Source: Cyanobium sp. FACHB-13342 (lineage in GTDB: Bacteria; Cyanobacteriota; Cyanobacteriia; PCC-6307; Cyanobiaceae). From it: a stretch of 64,000 bases of DNA. The translations under genes were made by a program, and so were the position numbers. The notes beneath the pieces are model-generated. The model ran no database searches, was not told the DNA's origin, and saw only the letters and a list, made by a program, of their open reading frames with translations. Positions 35,738-44,632 of the stretch are shown here, piece after piece (the first letter of the stretch is position 1; every line of letters begins with the position of its first letter). The stretch lies in assembly GCF_014697415.1 (NCBI RefSeq), contig NZ_JACJRT010000015.1, positions 32,892-96,891 on the forward strand, in the 5' to 3' direction.

Positions 35738-37027
35738 CTAGGGGAGGGTTGGCGATGGGTTGGGCAATAGGGCAAAGCGCCCGGTTTTGCCTGCGGCGTC
35801 CATCTTCACGCGGGCCACATAGAAATCCTTCTGAATCACCTCTCCCTCGGGGGTGAATCGGATCTCACCGAGGGGGGTGTCGTAGGTGCCCTGGAGCAGG
35901 ACGGTGTTGAGGGCGCGGCGCAGGTCCGGCAGGGGCATGCGGGCCAGGGCCTGGCCCTTGGGCGGCTGGATCTGGAGTTTCTGAGCTTTGCTGACCAGGT
36001 TCGGACTCAGCTGCCTGAGGGATTCCTGCCTGTCGAGGCGGGTGAGGGCTTCGTGGATCACCTGCAGGGCGGCGTAGGCCTGGGCCGTGAACTGCGGGGG
36101 TGAGGTGCCTTGGTGCCGTTTTTGGTAGAGCTGCACAAAACGACGATTGACGGCCGTTTGGGCCTCCGGGCTGTAGGCCTGGGCAATCAACAGACCATCG
36201 CAATAGCGTTGGCACACGGAGTAGATGTTCGGGGAATTCATGCCGTTCCCCGCCGCAATCAGGCCCGTGTAGCCCATTTCCCTGAGCTGGCGCACCAGGT
36301 TGCCGCCATCGTTGGGCAGGGCGGAGATCACGATCAGATCGGGCCTGGTCTGCAGCGTGTCGGCAATCGGCTTGTGAAAATCGATGTCGGCGGTGCTGGT
36401 GCGTTGCACGGTGACCAACTTCAGCCCCAGCCCCTGGATGCTCTTTTGGAAGATCTTGGTTTCCGAGGTGCTGTAGGCATCGTCCTGGGCGAAGAAGACG
36501 GCCACCCGTTCCAGCTTGGGGTTGAGACGCTTGGCCGCCTGGATGGACAGGGGGGCCACCTTGGACACGGGGGCGGAGATGCGCGAGACGAAGGGGCCGA
36601 TCTCGGGAACGCCCATGGCCGTGTTGGAGGCCCCCAGCACGGGCACGCCGGCACGGTCGGCGATCGGATCCACGGCGAAAGCCTGCTGGGAGAGGGAGGG
36701 GCCGATCAGGGCGACCACCGGTTGTTGCAGCAAGCGCCGAAAGGCCGAGGTGGCGGTTTGCTCGTCGGAGCCCCCATCTTCCAGCCGCAGCGTGAGGGCC
36801 GGTGCGCGGCCCCCGAATTCGGAAGCGGCGAGTTCCAGTCCGACGCGCTGGTCTTGACCGATCAGGCTGGCATTGCCGGTGAGGGCCACCACGGCCCCCA
36901 GGGTCAGGGTTGGGCTGCCGGAAGGGGCTCGATTCGAGGCTTGGCAGCCCAGCAGGACTCCGCAGGCCCCCGCCAGACCAACCGCCAGAGCTGGGAAGGG
37001 GAGCGAGGGCGGTCTGGTGGGGGGCAT
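35738..37027 (-). CDS. amino acid ABC transporter substrate-binding lipoprotein, copy 1
   Basis: A 429-residue type I periplasmic binding protein of the LivJ/LivK class. The signal peptide ends in a lipobox, VLLGC (Cys about 28), so it should be lipid-anchored. The mature part starts with LGAVVALTGNASLIGQDQ, which contacts ligand in this class. It is closely related to the next gene upstream; both end with a PLGEIRFTPEGEVIQK stretch. Likely ligands are neutral or branched-chain amino acids; the motif set does not look like urea-binding UrtA. Confidence 0.88.
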   Translation of the reverse strand: MPPTRPPSLPFPALAVGLAGACGVLLGCQASNRAPSGSPTLTLGAVVALTGNASLIGQDQRVGLELAASEFGGRAPALTLRLEDGGSDEQTATSAFRRLLQQPVVALIGPSLSQQAFAVDPIADRAGVPVLGASNTAMGVPEIGPFVSRISAPVSKVAPLSIQAAKRLNPKLERVAVFFAQDDAYSTSETKIFQKSIQGLGLKLVTVQRTSTADIDFHKPIADTLQTRPDLIVISALPNDGGNLVRQLREMGYTGLIAAGNGMNSPNIYSVCQRYCDGLLIAQAYSPEAQTAVNRRFVQLYQKRHQGTSPPQFTAQAYAALQVIHEALTRLDRQESLRQLSPNLVSKAQKLQIQPPKGQALARMPLPDLRRALNTVLLQGTYDTPLGEIRFTPEGEVIQKDFYVARVKMDAAGKTGRFALLPNPSPTLP

Positions 37028-37042
37028 GGGTAAAGGTTGGGG

Positions 37043-38254
37043 TTACGGCAGCAGGGTGAAGCGACCGGTCTTGCCATCCGGATTCATGCGCACCTTGGCC
37101 ACATAGAAGTTCTTCTGGATCACCTCCCCCTCCGGTGTGAATCGGATTTCACCCAGGGGGGTTTGGTAAGTGCCGCTCAGAATCTCATCCATCAGGGCCT
37201 TGCGGGCCTGGGCCAGCGGCAGGGTCTTGAGGGGGTGTTTGCGGTCGAGGCGCTGGAGGGCTTCGCCGATTACCTGCATGGCGGTGTAGGCCTGGGCGGT
37301 GAGCTGGGGAGGGATCCGGCTCGCCGTTGGGTTGCGGGCCTGGGTTGCGGCGAAGGCGGCGAGGAAGCGCTGGTTGGTCGGGGTGGCGAGCTCGGGGCTG
37401 TAGGCCTGGGCGATCAGGATGCCATCGCAGTACCGCTGACAGATCGGGTAGATGTTCGGCGTGTTCATGCCGTTGCCGACCACGATCGGCCCCTTGTAGC
37501 CCAGTTCCCGCAGCTGACGGATCATGTTGCCGCCGTCAACCGCCTGCAGGGACAGCACCACCAGGTCGGGCTGCTGGTTCAGGGCGGCGGTGATCTGGTT
37601 TTGGAAGTCCTGGTCGTTGAGTTGGGTGCGCTGCACCGTCACTGGCTTGAGGCCCTTGTCCGTGAGGGCCTTCTGGAAGATCACGGTTTCGGCCGTGCTG
37701 TAGGCGTCGTCCTGGGCGTAGAACACGGCCGCCCGGCGCAGGCCGGGATTCAGTTTCAGCGCCTGGGCAATCGAGAGCGGCGCAATCACCGAGCTCTGGG
37801 CTGACACGCGGCTGATGAAGTGGCCGATCTGGGGAATGCCTTTGGCCGTGTTCGAGGGGGCCACCACGGGCACGCCCCGGCGCTGGGCGATCGGATCGGC
37901 GGAGAAGGCCTGCTGGGAGAGGGTGGGGCCGATCAGGGCCAGCACGCCGCGGTTGATCTGCAGGTTGAAGGCCGCATTGGCGCTGGGCTCATCGCTGCCG
38001 CTGTCCTCCAGGCTGAGGGCAATCGGTTGGCCGTTGACACCGCCGGCGCTGTTGAGGGCCTTCAGGGCCAGTTCGATGCCGGTTTTCTGGTCCTGGCCGT
38101 AGACGTTGGCGTTGCCGGTGAGCGCCAGTACGGCTCCCACCGGAACCCCCTTGGAGAGATTCACCGGGCCCTTGGCCGTGGTGTCGGTGCAGCCACTGAG
38201 GCTGATGCCGCTGGCGAGCAGGGCTACCAGGCTGGCGCTGAACCGGCGATTCAT
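37043..38254 (-). CDS. amino acid ABC transporter substrate-binding lipoprotein, copy 2
   Basis: A 403-residue paralogue of the downstream binding protein. The ATG at 38254 (MNRRFSASL) is preferred to a TTG seven codons earlier because it gives a normal lipoprotein signal with lipobox SLSGC. The core AVLALTGNANVYGQDQ and NGMNTPNIYPICQRYCDG segments match its neighbour closely. It starts 17 bases after the hemL stop. Two binding proteins feeding one permease would broaden the substrate range; which ligand each binds is unknown. Confidence 0.88.
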   Translation of the reverse strand: MNRRFSASLVALLASGISLSGCTDTTAKGPVNLSKGVPVGAVLALTGNANVYGQDQKTGIELALKALNSAGGVNGQPIALSLEDSGSDEPSANAAFNLQINRGVLALIGPTLSQQAFSADPIAQRRGVPVVAPSNTAKGIPQIGHFISRVSAQSSVIAPLSIAQALKLNPGLRRAAVFYAQDDAYSTAETVIFQKALTDKGLKPVTVQRTQLNDQDFQNQITAALNQQPDLVVLSLQAVDGGNMIRQLRELGYKGPIVVGNGMNTPNIYPICQRYCDGILIAQAYSPELATPTNQRFLAAFAATQARNPTASRIPPQLTAQAYTAMQVIGEALQRLDRKHPLKTLPLAQARKALMDEILSGTYQTPLGEIRFTPEGEVIQKNFYVAKVRMNPDGKTGRFTLLP

Positions 38255-38271
38255 CCGGGGGGGCTGGCTGG

Positions 38272-39588
38272 TCAAGCGATGGCCGCGAAGCAGTCGCGGA
38301 AGGCGGCAATGGTGGCGTCGATGTCGGCGTCGGAGTGGGCCAGGGAGGTGAAGCCCGCCTCAAAGGCGCTCGGGGCCAGGTACACGCCGCGCTCGAGCAT
38401 GGCCCGGTGCAGCTTGCCGAAGCGCACCGTGTCGGCGGCCTTCGCCTCCTCGAAGTTGCGCACCGGGCCCTCACACAGGAAGAAGCCGAACATGGCACTG
38501 ATCGAGCCGCCGGTGATCGGCAGGCCAGCGCTGCGGGCGCCCTCCAGGATTCCGTCGACCAGGCGCTTGGTGATCGTCTCGAGGCGCTCGTAGGTGCCGG
38601 GCTGCTTGAGCAGTTCCAGGGTCTTGATGCCCGCGGTCATGGCCAGGGGATTACCGCTGAGGGTGCCCGCCTGATACATCGGACCCGCCGGGGCCACCAT
38701 GGCCATGATGTCGGCCCGGCCGCCGTAGGCGCCCACGGGCAGGCCACCGCCGATCACCTTGCCCATGGTGGTGAGATCGGGGGTGATGCCGAACTTGGCC
38801 TGGGCGCCGCCGTAGCTGATGCGGAAGCCCGTCATCACCTCGTCGAACACCAGCAGGGCGCCGTTGTCCTTGGTGAGTTCGCGGATGCCCTCGAGGAAGC
38901 CCGGTTCGGGGGTGATGAAGCCCGCATTGCCCACCACGGGCTCCAGGATCACGCCGGCGATCTCGCCGGGGTTCTCGGCGAACAGCTGCTTGACCGCCTC
39001 CAGATCGTTGTAGGGAGCGGTGAGGGTGCTGGCGGCGGTGCTGCGCGGCACGCCGGGGGAATCGGGCAGGCCCAGGGTGGCGACCCCGGAGCCGGCCTTC
39101 ACCAGGAACATGTCGGCGTGGCCGTGGTAGCAGCCCTCGAACTTGATGATCTTTTCGCGGCCGGTGAAGGCACGCATCAGCCGCAGCACCGACATGCAGG
39201 CCTCGGTGCCGCTGTTGACGAAACGCACCATCTCCACCGACGGCACCGCCTCGATCACCAGTTCGGCGAGGGTGTTCTCCAGGGCGCAGGGGGCCCCGAA
39301 GCTGGTGCCCTTGTCGAGGGCCTCATGCAGGGCGGCGATCACCTCGGGGTGGGCGTGGCCACAGATGGCCGGTCCCCAGCTGCCGATGTAGTCGATGTAG
39401 CGGTTGCCATCCACGTCCCAGGCGTAGGCGCCCTTGACCCGGTCAAACACGATCGGCTGCCCACCCACGGAGCGGAACGCCCGCACCGGGGAGCTGACGC
39501 CACCGGGCATCAGGGTCTGGGCAGCCCTGAAGAGGTCCTGGGAGCGGGTGGTGTTCAGGGCAGGGACCGAAACAGAAGCCGAGGTCAA
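38272..39588 (-). CDS. hemL: glutamate-1-semialdehyde 2,1-aminomutase
   Basis: The enzyme that converts glutamate-1-semialdehyde to 5-aminolevulinate, the start of chlorophyll, bilin and haem synthesis. Clear family features are [13 protein letters not shown] near the N-terminus, [41 protein letters not shown] and the PLP lysine in [15 protein letters not shown]. No ATG lies near the conserved N-terminus; the best start is TTG at 39588 ([11 protein letters not shown] follows), giving 438 residues, normal for the family. No ribosome site is evident. It diverges from glcD with about 96 bases between. Confidence 0.93.
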   Translation of the reverse strand: MTSASVSVPALNTTRSQDLFRAAQTLMPGGVSSPVRAFRSVGGQPIVFDRVKGAYAWDVDGNRYIDYIGSWGPAICGHAHPEVIAALHEALDKGTSFGAPCALENTLAELVIEAVPSVEMVRFVNSGTEACMSVLRLMRAFTGREKIIKFEGCYHGHADMFLVKAGSGVATLGLPDSPGVPRSTAASTLTAPYNDLEAVKQLFAENPGEIAGVILEPVVGNAGFITPEPGFLEGIRELTKDNGALLVFDEVMTGFRISYGGAQAKFGITPDLTTMGKVIGGGLPVGAYGGRADIMAMVAPAGPMYQAGTLSGNPLAMTAGIKTLELLKQPGTYERLETITKRLVDGILEGARSAGLPITGGSISAMFGFFLCEGPVRNFEEAKAADTVRFGKLHRAMLERGVYLAPSAFEAGFTSLAHSDADIDATIAAFRDCFAAIA

Positions 39589-39684
39589 GGCGGGATCCGC
39601 GGAGGGAGAAAACCGCCGACCATCCTGACCCAAAACCGCCCCCAGCGCTTTGCCGGTAAGTTCGGGGGGCTTGCCACGGGTGCC

Positions 39685-41157
39685 GTGAGCGTCAACTGGC
39701 CAGAGCTGGAGCGGCACCTGCGGCGTTTGCTGCCGCCCCGGGCCGTGGTGGCGGCCCGTCAGGAGTTGCTGGCCTACGACTGTGACGGCCTGACCCTGGC
39801 GCGCCACCAGCCCCGCCTGGTGGTGCTCCCCGAGACCACGGAGCAGGTGGCGGCCATCGTGCGCCACTGTCACCGGGAGGGGGTGCCCTTTGTGGCCCGG
39901 GGCAGTGGCACCGGGCTCTCCGGCGGCGCGGTGGCTGAAACCGACGCCCTGGTGATCGCCACCAGCCGCATGCGCCAGGTGGTGGCGGTGGACCTGGAGA
40001 ACCGCCGCATCACGGTGCAGCCCGGCGTGATCAACAGCTGGGTGACCCGCGCCGTGGCCGGCGACGGCTTTTATTACGCCCCCGACCCCTCCAGCCAGGT
40101 GGCCTGCAGCATCGGCGGCAACGTGGCCGAAAACTCCGGCGGCGTGCACTGCCTCAAGTACGGCGTCACCAGCAACCACGTGCTGGCCCTGGAGGTGGTG
40201 CTGCCCGACGGCACGGTGACCACCCTGGGCAGTGAGCTGGATGAAACGCCCGAGCTCGACCTGCGCGGCACCTTCATCGGCAGTGAGGGCACCCTGGGCA
40301 TCGCCACGGCGATCACCCTGCGGCTGCTGCGGGCCCCCCAGAGCGTGGCGGTGCTGCTGGCCGATTTCACCAGCATGGAGGCGGCCGGGGAGGCGGTGCG
40401 GCAGGTGACGGCCTCCGGGTTGTTGCCGGCGGGGATGGAAATGATGGATCGCCTCACGATCGAGGCGGTGGACGACTACTTCGGCGTGGACGAATACCCC
40501 CGCGATGCGGCGGCCCTCCTGCTGATCGAATTGGACGGCCAGGAACGGGAGGTGGCGGCGGCGGTGGAGCTGGCGACCGCCCTCTGCCAGGCGGCGGGTG
40601 CCCGCACGGTGCGCCAGGCCACCGACGCTGCCGAGCGGGCCCTCCTGTGGAAAGGGCGCAAGTCGGCCATTTCGGCACTCGGGCGCCGCTTCCCCAGCTA
40701 CTACCTCCAGGACGGCGTGGTGCCCCGCAGCGCCCTGCCCAAGGTGCTGGCGGCGATCGAGGCGCTCAGCCTCAGCCATGGTCTGCCGGTGGCCAACGTG
40801 TTCCACGCCGGCGACGGCAACCTGCACCCCCTGATCCTCTATTCGTCCCAGGAGCCCGGCATTCAGGAACGGGTGCAGGCCCTGGGCGCGGCCATCCTGC
40901 GGCTGTGCGTCGATGCCGGCGGCAGCATCACCGGCGAGCACGGGGTGGGATCCGACAAGCGCTGCTATCTCGACTGGATGTACGGCCCCGACGACCTGGC
41001 CACCATGCAGCTGGTGCGCCAGGCCTTCGATCCCGCCCGTCTGGCCAACCCCGGCAAGATCTTCCCCACCCCCCGCAGCTGCGGCGAGTCGGCCCGGCGG
41101 GCGGCGGTGCTCCAGGCCCAGGGCGCGGCCCTGCCGGAGCAGGCCGTGGCCTTCTAG
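39685..41157 (+). CDS. glcD: glycolate dehydrogenase subunit GlcD (FAD-linked)
   Basis: A 490-residue FAD-linked oxidase (PCMH/VAO fold) oxidising glycolate or D-lactate. Visible: [17 protein letters not shown] for FAD pyrophosphate, [35 protein letters not shown], and the C-terminal [12 protein letters not shown] and [10 protein letters not shown] motifs. In cyanobacteria GlcD takes part in photorespiratory glycolate removal. The start is GTG at 39685; no in-frame ATG fits. GlcE and GlcF partners are not in this window. It overlaps the convergent xthA by four bases. Confidence 0.92.
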   Translation: MSVNWPELERHLRRLLPPRAVVAARQELLAYDCDGLTLARHQPRLVVLPETTEQVAAIVRHCHREGVPFVARGSGTGLSGGAVAETDALVIATSRMRQVVAVDLENRRITVQPGVINSWVTRAVAGDGFYYAPDPSSQVACSIGGNVAENSGGVHCLKYGVTSNHVLALEVVLPDGTVTTLGSELDETPELDLRGTFIGSEGTLGIATAITLRLLRAPQSVAVLLADFTSMEAAGEAVRQVTASGLLPAGMEMMDRLTIEAVDDYFGVDEYPRDAAALLLIELDGQEREVAAAVELATALCQAAGARTVRQATDAAERALLWKGRKSAISALGRRFPSYYLQDGVVPRSALPKVLAAIEALSLSHGLPVANVFHAGDGNLHPLILYSSQEPGIQERVQALGAAILRLCVDAGGSITGEHGVGSDKRCYLDWMYGPDDLATMQLVRQAFDPARLANPGKIFPTPRSCGESARRAAVLQAQGAALPEQAVAF

Positions 41158-41981
41158 GCGTCGTCCTCCTCTTCGCCGTCCTCCGGCGGCCACACCAGAT
41201 TCACCACCACCGGCGCATGGTCGCTGGGCTGCTCGTTGCCCCGGGTGGCCTTGTGGATCACGCAGCCGGTGGCGCAGTCCAGCAGCTCCTCCGAGAGGTA
41301 GATGTGGTCGATGCGCCAGCCCTGGTCCCGGTCCCAGGCGCCGCTGCGGTAGTCCCACCAGCTCCAGTGGCCGCTGTTGGGCTCAAACATCCGGAACACG
41401 TCGCTGAGCCGCTCCCCCAGGGCTGCCTGCAGGGCGGTGCGCTCGGCGTCGCTGGCCATGATCCCGCCGCTGAGCCGCTCCGGGTCGGGCAGGTCGCGGG
41501 CTTCCGGACCGATGTTGAAGTCGCCCACCATGCAGAGGGGATCGCCCTGCTGCTCCTGGGCCACCAGGTAGCGCTGCAGGCAGGCCAGCCACTCGAGCTT
41601 GTAGGCGTACTTCTCACTGGTGAGGGAGCTGCCATTGGGCACGTAGAGGTTGAGCACCCGCACCCCCTCGATCAGGGCGCTGATCACCCGTTTCTGCTCG
41701 CTCAGCCCCGGGGCGTCCGGGTCGTGGGGCAGCAGGGCGTCAAAGCCGATCTGCACATCCTCCAAGGGGAGCCGGCTGAGGATGGCGACGCCGTTGTAGG
41801 CCTTCTGGCCGCTGATCGCCGTGGCATAGCCGAGGGCTGTGAAGGCTTCGTGGGGAAACAGCGCGTCGGTCACCTTGGTTTCCTGCAGGCACAGCACCTC
41901 CGGTTGCTCCTGCTCCAGCCAGGCCAGCACTTGCTCCAGGCGCGTGCGCACCGAGTTCACGTTCCAGGTGGCGATCCGCAT
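41154..41981 (-). CDS. xthA: exodeoxyribonuclease III
   Basis: A 275-residue AP endonuclease/3'-exonuclease for base-excision repair. Signature elements in order: TWNVNSVR near the start, CLQETKV with the metal Glu, [14 protein letters not shown], and RIDHIYLS followed by SDHAPVVV with the catalytic His. The ATG at 41981 (MRIATWN) is the standard family start. A short acidic tail (EDGEEEDDA) ends the protein. Confidence 0.95.
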   Translation of the reverse strand: MRIATWNVNSVRTRLEQVLAWLEQEQPEVLCLQETKVTDALFPHEAFTALGYATAISGQKAYNGVAILSRLPLEDVQIGFDALLPHDPDAPGLSEQKRVISALIEGVRVLNLYVPNGSSLTSEKYAYKLEWLACLQRYLVAQEQQGDPLCMVGDFNIGPEARDLPDPERLSGGIMASDAERTALQAALGERLSDVFRMFEPNSGHWSWWDYRSGAWDRDQGWRIDHIYLSEELLDCATGCVIHKATRGNEQPSDHAPVVVNLVWPPEDGEEEDDA

Positions 41982-42038
41982 GGGCCTTGAACGGCGCAAC
42001 TAGAGTGAGTATCTGAGCAAACCGGAGGAGTGCCCCCC

Positions 42039-42401
42039 ATGGCCGCTTGGCGTTTCCACAAGCTGGTTGCCTCGGGTGGGGCGGGGGTGTGGATCGGAAT
42101 CGCCGGCCTGGGACCTGCGGCCCAGACCCCTCCCGCTGGGGCCCAGGAGAAGGGCTACGGACAGACGATCAGCAGCCCCCAGCAGGAGCGTGAGCTGGAT
42201 TACGGCACGGGCACCAACCGGGGCGGATCGGCCCTGGATTCCACCAATCCGTGGGAGCTGATGAACAAGCTGCGCAAGGCGTCCTCCCTCGACGACGCCA
42301 CCCAGCCCAGCGATGCCGTCGATGCGGCCCTCAAGGACTTTGATTCCCAGTCGTCGCCGCCGGCAAAGGCTTCGCCGGCGGCGACGGTGAAGGGGCCCTG
42401 A
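42039..42401 (+). CDS. conserved cyanobacterial small exported protein
   Basis: A 120-residue protein with an N-terminal hydrophobic stretch (residues about 9-27) and a polar, Gly/Ser/Asn-rich remainder. The GTGTNRGGSALDSTNPWELMNKLRKAS segment looks like a conserved core that I recall from other Synechococcus-type genomes. The ATG at 42039 has a GGAGG ribosome site at 42024-42028; a GTG three codons earlier is less well placed. Its last 71 bases overlap the convergent TPR gene. Function unknown. Confidence 0.7.
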   Translation: MAAWRFHKLVASGGAGVWIGIAGLGPAAQTPPAGAQEKGYGQTISSPQQERELDYGTGTNRGGSALDSTNPWELMNKLRKASSLDDATQPSDAVDAALKDFDSQSSPPAKASPAATVKGP

Positions 42402-43170
42402 GCGGGGCCAGGCCCCAGGCGGCGGCCACCTGATCCAGGCGGGGGTCGCTGGGCCCGGGCTTGCGGGCCCGCGCCAGGGCCAGGGATTCCTGGGCTCCCT
42501 TGATGTCGCCCCGTTCCTGCTGCAGCATCGCCCGGGCCAGCAGGGGCCGCTGATCCGTGGGGAATCCCGCTGCCAGCTTGAGCAGCAGCGACTCGGCCTG
42601 GCCCGGCTGGCCCCGCTTCTGCAGCACGTTGGCCAGCAGCAGCCCGATCGGCAGGGCCTCCGGTTTGAGTTGGGGCTTGCTGGCCCGTTGCAGGGCTGCC
42701 TCCAGCTGGCTCTGGGCCTGGGCGCCCCGGCCGGTCTCCAGTTGCAACAGGGCCATCAATTGCAGGCCCTCGATCTGGTCGGGTCGCAGGTTGAGCAGCT
42801 GGCGCACCTCCCGCTCGGCGCCGCTGCGGTCCTTCTGGTCGCGCCGCAGTTCGGCCAGCAGCAAACGCAGCGACCACTGCTGGGGCCGTTGATCGGCCAG
42901 GCGTTCCAGTAGCACCGTGGCCTCGGCCTTGCGGTCGAGGGCCACCAACAGCTCCAGCAGCCGTTGTTGTTCGGCCTCACTGGCTTCGCCCGCGTCGAGG
43001 CGCTGCTGCAGGCCGGTGGCCTGGCCCGCCAGGGTGCGGCGGGCGGCGTCGGCGGCTTCCGGGCCGTTCTGCAACTGGCCCAGCCACCAGCCGCCGCCCA
43101 GGCACAGCACGCCGATGCCGGCCGCGGCGAGTCCCGTCCAGATTCCGGAGCGGTTGGCAGCGGGCGGCAT
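42331..43170 (-). CDS. membrane-anchored TPR-repeat protein
   Basis: A 279-residue protein with one N-terminal membrane helix (residues about 10-26) followed by a helical tetratricopeptide-like array from about 60 to 240, with repeats such as AEATVLLERLADQRPQQWSLRLLLAEL and AQSQLEAALQRASKP. The C-terminus is Pro/Ala-rich. It should act as a membrane-attached protein-binding scaffold; the partner is unknown. It diverges from the 43249 gene. Confidence 0.75.
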   Translation of the reverse strand: MPPAANRSGIWTGLAAAGIGVLCLGGGWWLGQLQNGPEAADAARRTLAGQATGLQQRLDAGEASEAEQQRLLELLVALDRKAEATVLLERLADQRPQQWSLRLLLAELRRDQKDRSGAEREVRQLLNLRPDQIEGLQLMALLQLETGRGAQAQSQLEAALQRASKPQLKPEALPIGLLLANVLQKRGQPGQAESLLLKLAAGFPTDQRPLLARAMLQQERGDIKGAQESLALARARKPGPSDPRLDQVAAAWGLAPLRAPSPSPPAKPLPAATTGNQSP

Positions 43171-43248
43171 CGGGGTGGGAGATGCGGTTGGCTGCCAGTC
43201 TGCCCCGCTTCCTGCACCCGGTCCCCTGGTCCGGAGCCACCTAAAGTC

Positions 43249-43977
43249 ATGCCCATGCGCCAACACCCGATCTCTCCGGTCACCGAGCCCACCCAGTACC
43301 GGGCCATTGGCGTGGTGCGGGGTGTCTATGTGCCCACGGACGCTGAGCAGCTCACCCGCGGCGTGATCCGCACCGAGGACGGCGTGGAGCTCGAGGCCGT
43401 GGTGCTCGGCCGCCTGCTCACCCTGATGCGGCGCCACCTCAACCTGGCGGAGCCCCACCTCTGGGTGGTGTATCCCCGCTCCCGCGAAGAGGAAGGCCTC
43501 CATCTGCAGATGGTGGGGGTGTGGGAACCCAGCACCCTGGCGGCCGGCGAGGAGGCCGACTCCCCAGCGCCGGAGACGGCCCCGGATGCCCTGCCTGAAG
43601 GCGACGACTACTTCTCGGTGCGCGGTGAGCTGATCTACACCCGGCCCGAAACCGGCGACCTGGTGGTGAAGGTGCGCCAGATGCCCCGGCCCGATGGCAG
43701 CCGGCCGGTGCCCTTCAAGCTCCAACTCAAAGGCGACCTGCCCCTGGAGCACCTGCGCCACTTCGTGGCCCTCAACCTGCGGCGCCAGGGCCAGGTGCTG
43801 CAGCTCGAAACCTTTGAAGTGATCGGTCCGGTGGCCCAGCGCGGCAACCGGGGCGGCAAGGGGCGCCGCGATGGCGGCTCCGCCAAGGGCGGCAAGGGCG
43901 GCAAGGGCCGCTCCCCCGCTGGCAGCCAGGCTGGGGGCGGCCACCGCGACAGCGCCGTCAGCCGGCCAGCGCCCTAA
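43249..43977 (+). CDS. conserved cyanobacterial protein with Gly/Lys/Arg-rich tail
   Basis: A 242-residue protein. The N-terminal two-thirds looks globular (TQYRAIGVVRGVYVPTDAEQ, HLWVVYPRSRE, LHLQMVGVWEP, DYFSVRGELIY). Residues about 195-242 are a basic, disordered tail rich in Gly, Lys, Arg and Ser (RGNRGGKGRRDGGSAKGG), which suggests nucleic acid binding. I recall this type as conserved across cyanobacteria without an assigned function. Its stop precedes the M41-like gene by ten bases. Confidence 0.65.
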   Translation: MPMRQHPISPVTEPTQYRAIGVVRGVYVPTDAEQLTRGVIRTEDGVELEAVVLGRLLTLMRRHLNLAEPHLWVVYPRSREEEGLHLQMVGVWEPSTLAAGEEADSPAPETAPDALPEGDDYFSVRGELIYTRPETGDLVVKVRQMPRPDGSRPVPFKLQLKGDLPLEHLRHFVALNLRRQGQVLQLETFEVIGPVAQRGNRGGKGRRDGGSAKGGKGGKGRSPAGSQAGGGHRDSAVSRPAP

Positions 43978-43987
43978 GTACGCCGCC

Positions 43988-44632
43988 ATGACCCAACCCC
44001 TGGCGGCGGGCCTGGCGGTGGCCCTGGTGAGCCTGGCGGCAATCCTGGGCCCTTCCCTGGGCCTGTCGCCCTGGTGGATCACCCTGGCCACCGCCCTGGG
44101 GCTGGGCAGCCTCACCCTCGATGCGGCCCGCTTTGGTGGCCGCGGCGGCCATGTGCTGGCCGAGGCCCTGCCCGGAGGTGAGGGCCGCCTGCGGCGGATT
44201 GCGGTGCATGAGGCCGGCCACCTGCTGGTGGCGCGGGAGGAGGCGATGGCGGTGCGGCAGGTGCTGGTGGGCTCGCTCGCCTGCCTGCGGGCCGGCCTCA
44301 GCGCCAATGGCAGCACGGAGTTGGAACCGCCGGCCCACGCCAAATTGCCCGCCGAGGAGCTGCGCCGCTGGAGCCGGGTGCTGCAGGCCGGCATGGTGGC
44401 CGAGCAGCTGATCTACGGCCAGAGCACGGGGGGTGCCGATGACCGGGCCCTGTTGGGTCGGCTCTGGGGCCTCTCCGGCCTCGATGTGGATACGGCCCAG
44501 CGGGAACAGCGGCGCGCCCGGCGCGAGGTGGAGCAGTGGCTGCGGGCCCGGGAGAGCGAGCTGCGTTCGGAAGCGGAAGGGCTGCTGGCGGTGGCGCCAC
44601 GGCTGGGCCGACCCCAGGTCGGGGGGGCCTGA
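43988..44632 (+). CDS. FtsH-like (M41) peptidase domain protein without AAA ATPase
   Basis: A 214-residue protein with two N-terminal hydrophobic segments (residues 5-21 and 28-42) and a zinc peptidase-like domain. The HEAGH motif is at residues 74-78, and STGGADDRA (Asp151/152) fits the third zinc ligand of FtsH-type M41 enzymes. The AAA ATPase domain of FtsH is absent. Proteolysis without an ATPase would need a partner or loosely folded substrates. It is directly followed by larC (TGA then ATG), so the two are coupled. Confidence 0.75.
   Translation: MTQPLAAGLAVALVSLAAILGPSLGLSPWWITLATALGLGSLTLDAARFGGRGGHVLAEALPGGEGRLRRIAVHEAGHLLVAREEAMAVRQVLVGSLACLRAGLSANGSTELEPPAHAKLPAEELRRWSRVLQAGMVAEQLIYGQSTGGADDRALLGRLWGLSGLDVDTAQREQRRARREVEQWLRARESELRSEAEGLLAVAPRLGRPQVGGA

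Noticed and set aside
35738..38254. Considered urea transporter urtA identity for the binding proteins
   Set aside because: The start motif and C-terminal signature fit the LivJ/NatB class better, and the adjacent ATPases lack urt context such as urease genes.
38335..39684. A plus-strand open frame extends glcD upstream through the hemL region
   Set aside because: It is antisense to hemL and composition-driven; the glcD family start is at 39685.
39600..41358. A very long minus-strand open frame extends hemL upstream to 41358, antisense to glcD
   Set aside because: The upstream part lacks any family similarity and is the shadow of glcD; hemL similarity starts at about 39588.
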